A stretch of 64,000 nucleotides of DNA from positions 2,542,001-2,606,000 of the forward strand of contig NZ_CP180316.1 in NCBI RefSeq assembly GCF_051131705.1. Reading direction: 5' to 3'. The stretch is from Arthrobacter_M sp030063245 (GTDB taxonomy: Bacteria; Actinomycetota; Actinomycetes; Actinomycetales; Micrococcaceae). The position numbers and the translations under genes are program-made. The first letter of the stretch is position 1, and each line of letters opens with the position of its first letter. The notes below the pieces were generated by a model that saw nothing but the letters and a program-made list of their open reading frames with translations, was not told the DNA's origin and ran no database searches. This document shows, piece after piece, positions 26,572-35,332 of the stretch.

Positions 26572-28999
26572 CAGGACTCTGGACATAGGGCGTGACTGTC
26601 GCGATGGCTTCCGTGTGATTCCGGTGTTTTTGTTGAGTGGTCGGCTGTTAATTTTCCCTCAGACGCGATAGAATCTAAGCAAGATAATCGGCGGCTTCGG
26701 GAGGGGTGGATGATGGGCGTGATGACATCTCAACTGCCCCTTCCGATGGCCATGGACGCCAGTGCCGTCCCGATTGGTCTGGCGGTGTCGCTGGTCGAGG
26801 ATGAGACGGGTGGCAGGGCTTTTGTTCATGGGGAACTCTCTTACGCCTGGGATGTCGGGGACACCGCGACGCGCCGGTTCACGGCGGCGAAACTGGCGGA
26901 CATTAAGGCCGCGTCGGTGGCGGAGATTTCTGCCGCTTTCGGTGTGGATCCGGGCACGTTGTGGCGCTGGCGCCAGGTCCTGGCCATGGATGGGGTGTTG
27001 GGTCTGGCCCCGGAAAAGCCGGGCCCGAGGGGGCCCAGCCGGCTGACGGAATCCATGATGTCCGAGATCCGCGCCTTGCGCTCCACCGGCCTGCCACTGC
27101 GCGCAGTCGGTGCGAAAGTGGGTGTCTCCGAATTCACCGTCCGGCGGACATTGGCCATGGAAACCGCCGCACAGGAACCGGCCACTGCGCACCCGTCCCG
27201 GCAGGACCCGGAAGCCGGTCCCGTCATCACCGAACCGGCGGAAGGGCTGCCGGTTCTGCCGGCTGCGGCGGACCGGTCCGGGGAACGGGCCTGGGCCCGG
27301 ACCGGGCTGCTGGAATGCGCGGCCCCGGCGTTCGCCCCGGCGGCCCGGGTGCCGTTGGCCGGGCTGTTCCTGGCCCTGCCCGCCCTGGTGAACACCGGAT
27401 TGCTGGAGTGTGCGAAGGAGGTGTTCGGGGCGTTGCCGAACGGGTTTTACGGTCTGGACACCATCCTCACCGGGGCGGTGTTTCAGGCCCTGGCCGGGGA
27501 ACCCCGGGCCGAGGGGATAACCCGGATCGACCCGGTCGCGATGGGACGGGTGCTGGGTCTGGACCGGGCGCCGGAAGTGAAAACCCTCCGCCGCAAAACC
27601 GCGGCCCTGGCCGGGACCGGCAGGGCCGGGGAACTGCTGACCGCGATGGCAACCAGACACCTGAACGGCAGCGGTGACGAGGAGGGCGGGGGTCTGGCCG
27701 CGGTGCTCTACGTTGACGGGCATGTCCGCGCCTATCAGGGCACGAGGAAGATCGGGAAGGTCCATTCCACGAGGTTGAAGTTCCCGGTCCCGGCGACCGA
27801 GGAGACCTGGGTCGCCGACGGACACGGGTCCCCGGTGCTGGTGGTCATGGCCGAACCCGGGGCCGCGCTGACCGGGGAACTGCGCCGGCTCCTGCCGACC
27901 CTGCGATTGATTATCGGCGATGACCGCAGGGTGCTGGTCGGTTTCGACCGGGGCGGCTGGTCCCCGGCCCTGTTCCAACACATGAGTTCAGCAGGTTTTG
28001 ATGTGCTGACCTGGCGCAAGGGCACCACCGGGGACATCGACGACTCCCTCTTCAGCGAGGTCACGCACACCGACGAACACGGACAAACCCGGACCTGGGC
28101 CGCGGCCGACATCCGGGTCGAGGTGCCTGTCGGAACTACCGGGGAAGTGTTGTCGATGCGCCAGATCAGCCGCAAGGTCAAGGTCCCGGCAGGCGGGTTA
28201 CGGCAGATCCACATCCTCACCACCGACACAAACCTCGCTACCGGGGAAGCGATTTACCGTATGGGTGCCAGGTGGCGGCAGGAGAACTACTTCCGCTACG
28301 CCAGGATCCGCTTCGCCCTGGATTCCCACGACGCCTACACCAGTACCGATGATGATCCGGAACGGTCGGTGCCGAACCCGGCCAAACGCAAGGCCTACCA
28401 GAACGTACTTACCGCCAAAACCCGGTACGGGAAGGCCCTCGCCGACACCGATGCCGCGTTGCTGGCGGCCCGGACCCCGGCGCCGGGAACGGCCACGGTC
28501 CTGATCACCAATGCCGGGCACAACGCGATCACCGCGGACCTTTTCACCGCCCAAACCGTCTTCGAGGAGGCGCAGGCGGTGCATAAGGAGATCCCGGCCC
28601 GGGTACCCCTTGGTGACATCGCCCCGGGCCAGCAGGTCCTGGACACCGAGACGAAACTGCTCACCCACGCGATCCGGATGGCCGCGTTCAACACCGCCAC
28701 CACCCTGGCCAGGGAGATCCGCACCAACACCGGCTACGCCCGCGCCGACGACGAAGCCCACGCCCTGATCCGGCAGGCCCTCACGACCAGCGGCGACATC
28801 GACCCCGGCCGGGACGGCTACCTCACCATCCGCCTCGACCCCCTCCCCACCAAACGGCCCACGGCCGCGATCGCCGAACTCTGCGACCACCTCACCAGCA
28901 CCGAAACCCGTTACCCAGGCACGGACCGGATCCTGCGATTCGAGACAAAAGAAACGCGAAACGTCGCTCAGCGAATAAAGCGCTAGGTCAGGAGTCCTG
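26572..28999 (+). mobile_element. 2.4-kb insertion sequence, copy 1
   Basis: The element is bounded by imperfect 17-bp terminal inverted repeats (14 of 17 match): CAGGACTCTGGACATAG at 26572-26588 and CAGGACTCCTGACCTAG reading in from 28999. It contains one long transposase gene. A near-identical inverted copy lies at 58790-61216 and differs by a 1-bp indel. The bases flanking copy 1 (GGCCT left, GTGAT right) do not match, so there is no target duplication. The left neighbour is a dehydrogenase pseudogene and the right one an ISL3 transposase fragment. Confidence 0.88.
26710..28986 (+). CDS. transposase of the 2.4-kb IS (copy 1)
   Basis: This is a large DDE-type transposase of 758 residues. 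An N-terminal helix-turn-helix region (about residues 55-100 and again 110-150) precedes a catalytic core. Candidate acidic residues are Asp336 in YVDGHV, Asp413 in VGFDRGGW and Glu525 in WRQENYF. The ATG pair at 26710 follows GGGAGGGG. The size is unusual for a simple IS. I cannot place it in a named IS family by eye. The C-terminus (ETRNVAQRIKR) differs from copy 2 because of a 1-bp indel near 28950. Confidence 0.85.
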   Translation: MMGVMTSQLPLPMAMDASAVPIGLAVSLVEDETGGRAFVHGELSYAWDVGDTATRRFTAAKLADIKAASVAEISAAFGVDPGTLWRWRQVLAMDGVLGLAPEKPGPRGPSRLTESMMSEIRALRSTGLPLRAVGAKVGVSEFTVRRTLAMETAAQEPATAHPSRQDPEAGPVITEPAEGLPVLPAAADRSGERAWARTGLLECAAPAFAPAARVPLAGLFLALPALVNTGLLECAKEVFGALPNGFYGLDTILTGAVFQALAGEPRAEGITRIDPVAMGRVLGLDRAPEVKTLRRKTAALAGTGRAGELLTAMATRHLNGSGDEEGGGLAAVLYVDGHVRAYQGTRKIGKVHSTRLKFPVPATEETWVADGHGSPVLVVMAEPGAALTGELRRLLPTLRLIIGDDRRVLVGFDRGGWSPALFQHMSSAGFDVLTWRKGTTGDIDDSLFSEVTHTDEHGQTRTWAAADIRVEVPVGTTGEVLSMRQISRKVKVPAGGLRQIHILTTDTNLATGEAIYRMGARWRQENYFRYARIRFALDSHDAYTSTDDDPERSVPNPAKRKAYQNVLTAKTRYGKALADTDAALLAARTPAPGTATVLITNAGHNAITADLFTAQTVFEEAQAVHKEIPARVPLGDIAPGQQVLDTETKLLTHAIRMAAFNTATTLAREIRTNTGYARADDEAHALIRQALTTSGDIDPGRDGYLTIRLDPLPTKRPTAAIAELCDHLTSTETRYPGTDRILRFETKETRNVAQRIKR

Positions 29000-29651
29000 G
29001 TGATAGAGGCCGTGAGCATGGACATGGGACCGGCTTTTGCCAAGTCCGTGAGGACCAACGCCCCCGGCGCGGTCATCTGTTACGATCCATTCCACGTCAT
29101 CCAGCTGGCCACCAACGCCTTGGAATCCTTCCGCCGTTCCATCTGGCAACGGGCCCGTGATCTGCCCGATCAGGACATCGCGAAGAAGTTCAAGGGAACC
29201 CGCTGGGTGCTGCTGAAAAACCCGCAGAACCTCACCGGGAAGCAACAAGTCACCTTGGCCGGGCTCGAACAGGCCGGAGGGCTTCTATGGGACGCCTACC
29301 AGCTCAAGGAATCCCTGAGGGAAGTCTTCGCCGGCGACCTCAACCCCGCTGACGTGATGGAGATGATCACCACCTGGTGCGAACTCGCCGCCACACCCAA
29401 CATCCGCGAGTTCGCCTGGGCCGCCGCCACCATCCGCTCCCACACCGACGGGATCCACGCCGCCGTCACCAGGCAACTCTCCAACGGCCGCCACGAAGGC
29501 CTGAACAACAAGATCAGAACCATGACCCGCAGATCCTACGGATTCCACACCCCAGAAGCCGCTCTCGCCCTGATCATGCTCGCCTGCGGCCCAGTGGAAA
29601 TCAAACTCCCGTACCAGAAATAACCTGGCCCACACTTACGTCAGGAGAGCC
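29000..29651 (+). pseudogene. ISL3-family transposase, 3' half only
   Basis: About 200 residues of the C-terminal half of an ISL3 transposase remain, beginning abruptly at the end of the 2.4-kb IS. Recognisable parts are SMDMGPAFAKSV, YDPFHVIQLA and, at the end, GRHEGLNNKIRTMTRRSYGFHT followed by ALIMLACG. The element's right end follows the stop: read inward from 29651 it begins GGCTCTCCTGACG, the GGCTCT start expected for ISL3. The 5' half is absent from this window. Confidence 0.85.
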
Positions 29652-29689
29652 TCTTTTTTCTTGGTGTCGATGCTGATCACCGGCTGGGC

Positions 29690-30079
29690 GGCGTCTATAT
29701 GCGCGGCGCTTCGGCTGTTGAGATAGGCGAATTGGGCCTCACGGTCGGGATGGGCAGTTCCCTCGATCTGCTTGGTGTTGGACTGCAGGTGCCCGAGCGT
29801 AGCCGTTGGTCGCAGTTGGAGATGTGGCGCAAGGCGGGGAAGTACACGACCGGGCGCGGCATGGTCATCGCGCTGGACCGGGTATCGGAGATCGCTGGGC
29901 TGCACTTGGGCGAGGTGGATGTGGCCGGGGTGCCCAAGCGGCGGTTGATCGCTCTGGCGAAGGAGGGCAGGAACGAGACGGCGAACAAGCTTGACCGGTT
30001 GCCGTACGAGAAGAAGATCGCCACACTGCTGGCCACGGTGCGATGGCTGGAATTTAGCGCCACCGCCATTTCCAACTGA
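29690..30079 (+). pseudogene. Tn3-family transposase fragment (DUF4158 region)
   Basis: About 110 residues resemble the N-terminal region of Tn3-type transposases, especially PKRRLIALAKEGRNETANK followed by KIATLLATVRWLE. The sequence then leaves the family and stops. No start region and no catalytic domain are present, so this is a remnant. It begins about 40 bases after the ISL3 right end. Another, different Tn3-type N-terminal fragment lies at 41252. Confidence 0.6.
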
Positions 30080-30276
30080 CAGTAGTCGCTCGTAGGTATA
30101 TTAGAGGGGTGATCTCTTCTCCCGCCGCCCGGTGTCAGTAGGGCCGGATCGCTAACGGCCCGTCTGTGATAGAGCCAGCCCACCCAGCCACCGTGACCAA
30201 ACACCACCCATTTCTGTGAGTTTCAGAGCTAAATGGCAGGTTTTTGGCAGCGTTAGGTGTCGCCCTGTTGGTTGTG

Positions 30277-31216
30277 TCAGGCGCTCTCGCGGCCCAGGAT
30301 GTGGCTGCGCTTGAGGTACTCATACAGGCCGTCAAAGATGGGTCCTGCCGCGGACAGGACTTCGTGGTCGGTGAGGGTCATCGACAGGCCCCTGATGATG
30401 ACGTCCAGACCCGGTGCTGCCGGGGCGTCGTATCGTTCGTCGTCCAAATCGGCTTCGTGAACGATCTCAGCCAGCTTCCACATGACCGGGTCCTGGATCT
30501 CGTACCGGTGAAGCATTGTTTCGAAGGTGCAATCGGCCCCGTGGTGGGTGAGGTCGACGCCGGGCATATCAAAGGCAGTAGCGTCACCCAGGACGTCCGC
30601 AGGGTCGGTGAGGAAGATGAATTCAGGGGCCGGGTCGATGAGCCGGCGGATCAGCCAGGCGCAGCCGGCCCGGTCCACGTGCACCCCTGGCCTCGTTGCC
30701 CACCTCACCGCGGTCCCCCACTGCCCGGGCTGCTCCCACGACGGCGTCCGTGCGCGCAAGTTCGCCGACCGCCGTGACCGCGACATCACGTTCGAGGGGA
30801 GGAAAATAGTCGCGTCTGCCGATTTTGTGCAGCTGTCCGCGCAGGCGCTTCACGGCGCGGCCACGTTCTGGGTCGGCCAGGGTTTGAGCCTGTTGCGCTT
30901 CCTGGATCAGGGCGACATATTCCTGGCGGCGGTCCTCCGTCATGGCCTGGGCGATGTTGCGCTCCTGCTGACGGGACGACGGATGCCCCAGCCACACCGT
31001 GGCTAAGCCTCCGGCCTGGAGGACTTCGGCGGCGATCCAGTCAAAATGCTCCCGTGTGCGGGCGTCAGCGGGCAAAGCCACGAGGCCGTCGGCCAGCTGC
31101 GCCACGCCCAGCCGCTGCAGCCTTCGCCAAACCGCAACCCGGGGGCTCGATGGCTCACGAGGCATGCGGTAACTCAAAAGAACCCAGCCTCCGGGCATCA
31201 GGGAATCACTGCTCAT
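30277..31216 (-). pseudogene. chrB: chromate resistance protein ChrB, split by a frameshift
   Basis: An N-terminal ChrB part begins at the ATG at 31216 (SDSLMPGGWVLLSYRMP, then VAVWRRLQRLGVAQLADG and RRDYFPPLERD). The C-terminal chromate-resistance domain (VRWATRPGVHVDRAGCAWL, HHGADCTFETML, HEADLDDERYDAP) lies in another frame and ends at 30277. The switch falls near 30700. ChrB is normally one protein that senses chromate and controls the ChrA efflux pump; no chrA is visible nearby. Two separately translated halves are possible but no ribosome-binding site supports this. Confidence 0.75.
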
Positions 31217-31326
31217 CCTAGAATTGTAACCACGGTTGCATCCCCCGCCTGTGCTTGTTAGCGTCGGGTCCGTCACGCACGTCGATCGATGGAGCGGGCG
31301 CCCGTGAAAAGTTTCAAGGAGTCCCC

Positions 31327-31659
31327 ATGATTTCCCCGTTGTTGATCCTCCTCTCGGCCCTCCTGACAGCCGTAGCCGTCGGCCTCGTAGCGGGGTTCAG
31401 CCGGTGGACTGCCCGCCGGACGCTGATCGCAGGCATCGGGGCGTTGCTGGCCGTCATTCTCTGGCGCCTGATAGCCAATGCCCTGTCGTTGAATGAGGAC
31501 TTCATGCCGGCCGTCAGCGTGGGAGATGTCGGGTGTCTGATCGCCGGAGCACTTGCACCTGGCGTGGTTGCCGCGGCCGGCAGGGCCTTGCCGCACCAGG
31601 TTCTCCCGGCGCTGGCCGGGGGCCTGGCCGCAATTGTCGTCAACGTCATCATCCTGTGA
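31327..31659 (+). CDS. small integral membrane protein, unknown
   Basis: This is a 110-residue protein with about four hydrophobic segments separated by short loops (SPLLILLSALLTAVAVGLVA at the start, ALAGGLAAIVVNVIIL at the end). An AAGGAG site lies six bases before the ATG. It ends five bases before the lipoprotein gene, so the two form an operon. It has no Cys-rich motif and no recognised domain. Divergent from chrB; a shared role is possible but not shown. Confidence 0.65.
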   Translation: MISPLLILLSALLTAVAVGLVAGFSRWTARRTLIAGIGALLAVILWRLIANALSLNEDFMPAVSVGDVGCLIAGALAPGVVAAAGRALPHQVLPALAGGLAAIVVNVIIL

Positions 31660-31664
31660 ACCTC

Positions 31665-32678
31665 ATGAAGACCGGCACCCGCAGTGGTTCAGGGCCCCGG
31701 CACGTCGCGGCCTTCCGCCGGGTATTGCCGGTGTGCGTACTGGCCCTCGTCACCGCATGCTCGGGGCCTGCCCCCGGGCCCGCGTCGGACCTACCACTGA
31801 CGCCGGTGCAGGACATTTCGTTGCCCGGCGCAGCGAGCCGCCTGGACTACCAGGCCATCGATCCGGCAGCCAAACGGCTGTATGTGACCCATCTCGGGGA
31901 CGGGACCATCCACGTCGTGGACCTGGACCGGCTGAACGTCATCACCACCATCCCGGGTATCTCCTCCGTCCACGGTATTGCACTGGCCCCGGACCGGCAC
32001 ACGGTCCTGGCTGCTGCCTCGGGAACGAACGAGGCCGCCCTCATCGATACCGGAACTCTCGCCGTCACCGGCCGGGTCCCGACGGGGAACACCCCCGACG
32101 GCATCGCCTACGACCCCGTTCACGGCAAGGCCTACGTGTCCAATGAACACGACCATGCCGAGACCGTGATCGACCTTGCCACCGGCCGGGCCAAGGGTTC
32201 GATCGAGATCGGGGGCGAGGCCGGGAACACAGTCTACGACCCCGCCAGCGGCAAGATCATGGTCAACGTCCAGAGCACCAACGAACTGCTCACCATCGAC
32301 CCGGCCACCGACACCATCACCGGCAGGACCCGGCTCAATGACTGCGCCAGCAACCACGGCCTGTACGTTGACGGCGCCAACCGACTGGCCTTCATCGCCT
32401 GCGAAGGCAACGCCACACTCCTCGTCCTCAACCTGGACACAGGCCAGGAGACGGGACGCTTCGACACCGGAGACACCCCAGACGTGCTCGCCTTCGACGA
32501 GGGCCTGCACCGGCTCTACGCCGCCTCCGAAAGCGGCGTCGTCACCGTTTTCGACGAACAGAACCGGGCCCTGCACCGGAAAGCATCGGCCAAGCTCGCC
32601 GATAACGCCCACACTGTCGCCGTCGACCAGGCCACCCACCGCGTCTACTTCCCCCTCCAGGACGTCAACGGCCACTGA
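31665..32678 (+). CDS. YncE-like beta-propeller lipoprotein, 3' end cut off by an IS
   Basis: A lipoprotein signal ends in the lipobox LVTAC (Cys32). A seven-bladed YncE/YVTN-type propeller follows, seen as repeats such as KRLYVTHLGDGTIHVVD, TVLAAASGTNEAALIDT, GKAYVSNEHDHAETVIDL and RLYAASESGVVTVFDE. It would be an extracytoplasmic, membrane-anchored binding protein. The last 10 codons and the true stop lie beyond the IS3 element (33976-34008). The present stop TGA (32676-32678) is the first three bases of the IS. Since only 10 residues are lost, the protein may still work. Confidence 0.85.
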   Translation: MKTGTRSGSGPRHVAAFRRVLPVCVLALVTACSGPAPGPASDLPLTPVQDISLPGAASRLDYQAIDPAAKRLYVTHLGDGTIHVVDLDRLNVITTIPGISSVHGIALAPDRHTVLAAASGTNEAALIDTGTLAVTGRVPTGNTPDGIAYDPVHGKAYVSNEHDHAETVIDLATGRAKGSIEIGGEAGNTVYDPASGKIMVNVQSTNELLTIDPATDTITGRTRLNDCASNHGLYVDGANRLAFIACEGNATLLVLNLDTGQETGRFDTGDTPDVLAFDEGLHRLYAASESGVVTVFDEQNRALHRKASAKLADNAHTVAVDQATHRVYFPLQDVNGH

Positions 32679-32744
32679 GCTGCTGTGGAGTTTTCGGACA
32701 GTGGGCCCTCTTAAAATGGGGGTCTACTGAAAGTAGAGATCAGC

Positions 32745-33035
32745 ATGACTGCAGCACGCCGGCGTTTCACCCAGGAGTTCAAAGACGAGTTGTGTCGTGA
32801 GGTGATCAACACGTCCAGACCCATCAGGGATGTTGCCACCGCTTACGGTGTCGGCCCCGAGACTCTGCGCAACTGGCTGAACAAATACCGTGAGGCCAAC
32901 GGGGGCACCGAGACGGACCTGACGTTGCCGGAACGGGCTCGCTTGAAGGAGCTCGAGAGGGAAAATCAGGAGCTTCGAGCCGAGACTCTCTTCTTAAAAA
33001 AAGCGGCCGCTTACTTCGCGCGGGAGCAGCGGTAG
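32745..33035 (+). CDS. IS3-family transposase OrfA
   Basis: This 96-residue protein has an N-terminal helix-turn-helix (RRFTQEFKDELCREVI, VATAYGVGPETLRNWLNKYR) that binds the IS ends. A C-terminal leucine-zipper-like helix (LPERARLKELERENQELRAE) follows. A seven-A run at about 32995-33001, in LFLKKAAA, is a likely -1 frameshift site. The -1 frame is open from there into OrfB, so an OrfAB fusion transposase can be made. Confidence 0.93.
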   Translation: MTAARRRFTQEFKDELCREVINTSRPIRDVATAYGVGPETLRNWLNKYREANGGTETDLTLPERARLKELERENQELRAETLFLKKAAAYFAREQR

Positions 33036-33928
33036 TGAGCAAGTACGAATACATCGACTCCCAAAAAACTGAGCCCGCCAACCTGAATTCGGTCGTGAAG
33101 ATGTGCCGCTGGTTAGGCGTCTCGACGTCCGGCTTCTACCACTGGCTGACGCGCCCGCAATCGGCGACTGCCACTCGCCGGAAGGCCCTGATAGCGCGGA
33201 TCCAACACTATTTCGAGGAGTCTGAAGGCACCTACGGGTATCGTCGGATCCACGCCGACCTCGCCGCGGAGCAGACTGAATGTTCACCCGAACTTGTGCG
33301 GCAGCTCATGGGCCAGGAGGGCCTTGTGGCCTGCCAACCCCGGCCATTCCGGGTCACGACCGAGGCCGACGCCTTGGCTGCGGCCAACATGCCCGACCTC
33401 GTCAACCGTGACTTCACCGCCACTCGCCCCGGGGTGAAGTTTGTCGGCGACATCACCTACATCCACACCTGGCAAGGGTTCATCTACCTGGCCACCGTCA
33501 TTGACTGCTACTCCAAGAAGGTCGTCGGCTGGTCCATCGCCGATCACATGCGCACCGAACTCGTCGCCGACGCCCTTAACAACGCCGCCGCAACGACCCT
33601 GATAGAGCCGGACGCGATCTGGCATTCCGACCGCGGCAGCGTGTATACCTCGGCCGGGTTTCGGGCCTTGGTGACCGGCTTGGGGATGCGCTCATCGATG
33701 GGCCGCACGGGCGTGTGTTGGGATAACAGTATGGCGGAATCCTTCTTCTCGATGCTCAAGAACGAGCGTGTCTACCGGACCGTTTACGCGACGAAATCAC
33801 AAGCCCGCAGCGACGTGATCCGCTATATTGAGGGGTTTTACAATAGTCGGCGCCGACACTCTGCGCTCGATTACCGACGCCCTAATGAAGTCCACTATGG
33901 TTATCAACAGCCAGCCCTTGCAGCGTAG
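33035..33928 (+). CDS. IS3-family transposase OrfB (integrase catalytic domain)
   Basis: This 297-residue catalytic part has the DDE acidic triad: Asp in VGDITYIHT, Asp in WHSDRGSVYTS and Glu in DNSMAESFFSMLKNE. An HTH_21-type region (EGTYGYRRIHADL) precedes the core. The GTG at 33035 overlaps the OrfA stop by one base. The C-terminus YNSRRRHSALDYRRPNEV is typical. The gene looks intact, so the element may be active. Confidence 0.94.
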   Translation: MSKYEYIDSQKTEPANLNSVVKMCRWLGVSTSGFYHWLTRPQSATATRRKALIARIQHYFEESEGTYGYRRIHADLAAEQTECSPELVRQLMGQEGLVACQPRPFRVTTEADALAAANMPDLVNRDFTATRPGVKFVGDITYIHTWQGFIYLATVIDCYSKKVVGWSIADHMRTELVADALNNAAATTLIEPDAIWHSDRGSVYTSAGFRALVTGLGMRSSMGRTGVCWDNSMAESFFSMLKNERVYRTVYATKSQARSDVIRYIEGFYNSRRRHSALDYRRPNEVHYGYQQPALAA

Positions 33929-33972
33929 AAGAATCCACCAATTCCGCTGTCCGAATTCCTCGCGGCAGCTCA

Positions 33973-34008
33973 CACCCCGTCCTGCGCGTCATGGACGCGG
34001 TACGGTGA
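33973..34008 (+). pseudogene. displaced 3' end of the YncE-like lipoprotein gene
   Basis: After the second CAC target copy (33973-33975), ten in-frame codons (PVLRVMDAVR) and a TGA complete the lipoprotein gene. Removing the IS and one CAC joins DVNGH to PVLRV without a gap, which restores a normal family C-terminus. Confidence 0.85.
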
Positions 34009-34452
34009 CCGGCCGCCGAAACCGGCGCCGCTCCGACGGCATGCATGCACACAACCCGGACACCAGCACGAACGGTCCCGCCAAGACTGACACAACCCAC
34101 ACGTTTCCTCGTGAGCTCCTGCACGCCCGGCTCCCGATCCCACCGCCGCGGCAAAACGCTTCCCCCGTACTGCCTGGAACCGGTCCCCTGAGAAGAGCGG
34201 CTTTACCTCACCCGGATCTGTCGCAACAGGTGTACTGGGGAAAGCACCCGCTTAACCCCGAGATGGAAGGGCTAGCCGCGACGGTCCACCAGCGACGCCG
34301 CGTGAGGCCTTTCCTCCTTGCTCGTAACGATGGGTGCGTGAATGAACGGGCCGGGCTGGGCCTTGACCAGTGCGGGAATAGGCGCAGCATCTGCTGGGTT
34401 GTTGCCTGCACACCTGCGATAGTGAAGCTCATCTGAAGGAGAAAACCGCTTC
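34009..34452. other. intergenic stretch without a recognisable gene
   Basis: Open frames here have no family-like sequence. The last 60 bases hold the leader of the DUF4193-thioredoxin pair, with an AAGGAG about 11 bases before its ATG. Confidence 0.5.
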
Positions 34453-34692
34453 ATGGCAACTGATTACGACGAACCACGCGTCAGGGGAGAAGATCAGCCC
34501 GTCAATGAGTCGCTCGAAGCGATTCAGGCTCAGCGCAGCGCAACCACTCAGACAGCGGTCATCGACCTCGAGGATAGCGACACGGCTGAAGATTTTGATT
34601 TGCCCGGTGCTGATCTGTCGCACGAAGAGCTGCTCATCCAGGTCATTCCCGAGCAGGACGACGAGAACCCAACGAGGGAGAGACAAAGATGA
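34453..34692 (+). CDS. DUF4193-family protein lacking the zinc-ribbon end
   Basis: This 79-residue acidic protein matches the N-terminal two thirds of the DUF4193 family: MATDYDEPR, a charged helix, then FDLPGADLSHEELLIQVIP. Typical members continue with a CxxC zinc ribbon to about 100 residues. Here the protein ends in DENPTRERQR and has no Cys at all. The stop overlaps the start of trxA by 4 bp (34689-34692), so translation is coupled. DUF4193 proteins are small actinobacterial proteins of unknown role. Confidence 0.8.
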   Translation: MATDYDEPRVRGEDQPVNESLEAIQAQRSATTQTAVIDLEDSDTAEDFDLPGADLSHEELLIQVIPEQDDENPTRERQR

Positions 34693-35015
34693 GCACCACA
34701 AAAAACGTCACCGATGCGTCGTTCGACGCGGACGTACTTCAGGCCTCGAAACCAGTCATCGTAGATTTCTGGGCAGAATGGTGCGGACCATGCCGCATGC
34801 TGTCTCCCATCCTGGACGACATTGCCACTGAGCACGCAGGAAAAGTTGATGTCGTGAAGGTCAATGTGGACGATAACCCCGCGATCGCGGCCAAATACGG
34901 CATCACTTCCATCCCCGCCGTCTACGTCTTCAACAACGGCGAAATTGCGGCGACCTCGATCGGAGCGAAACCCAAACAGGTCCTCGAGCAGGAATTCGCG
35001 GCCTTCATCAGCTGA
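34689..35015 (+). CDS. trxA: thioredoxin
   Basis: This 108-residue thioredoxin has the active site WCGPC at residues 31-35, preceded by VIVDFWAE and followed by the cis-proline loop TSIPAVYVF. It reduces protein disulfides in the cytoplasm. The length is canonical. An ATGA overlap links it to the DUF4193 gene upstream. It is probably one of several thioredoxins in the organism, here in an accessory island rich in redox genes. Confidence 0.95.
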   Translation: MSTTKNVTDASFDADVLQASKPVIVDFWAEWCGPCRMLSPILDDIATEHAGKVDVVKVNVDDNPAIAAKYGITSIPAVYVFNNGEIAATSIGAKPKQVLEQEFAAFIS

Positions 35016-35332
35016 CAGCTACAAACCAGTACTTGTAATCCACCCCGGATCCACCCCCACCGGCAGTGTTTATCCGGCAGACTTGGAGTGGAACGGCGCG
35101 GCTGGGGGACTCCCTCCGTTCCCGGCAACTGCACCTTCCGCGGGGCACGAAACCGGTAGCGATTGTGGGCGCCTGAGACTAGCCCTCCTGGGCGCCCCAC
35201 TTCATGGCCACGCACCCGCAGTCGTCTTGGCTTTACTGTCTCTTACTCTGTAAATCCAGCGGTCCGGGAGATTCTGGGATCGCGTGCTTCGCTGGCGGAT
35301 GTCCGGCCTGGGGGTTCCTGCCGGGAGATTAT
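35016..35332. other. intergenic stretch without a recognisable gene
   Basis: This lies between trxA and the convergent membrane-protein gene. I find no conserved coding sequence in either strand and no clear U-tailed hairpin. Confidence 0.45.

Larger units (their letters stand above)
32676..33972 (+). mobile_element. IS3-family insertion sequence, apparently complete
   Basis: The 1297-bp element is bounded by imperfect 29-bp inverted repeats (22 of 29 match), both starting TGAGCTGC and containing TTCGGACAG. The 3-bp target duplication CAC flanks it at 32673-32675 and 33973-33975. It carries two overlapping reading frames with a run of seven A for frameshifting. It sits inside the YncE-like lipoprotein gene. 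Confidence 0.93.
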
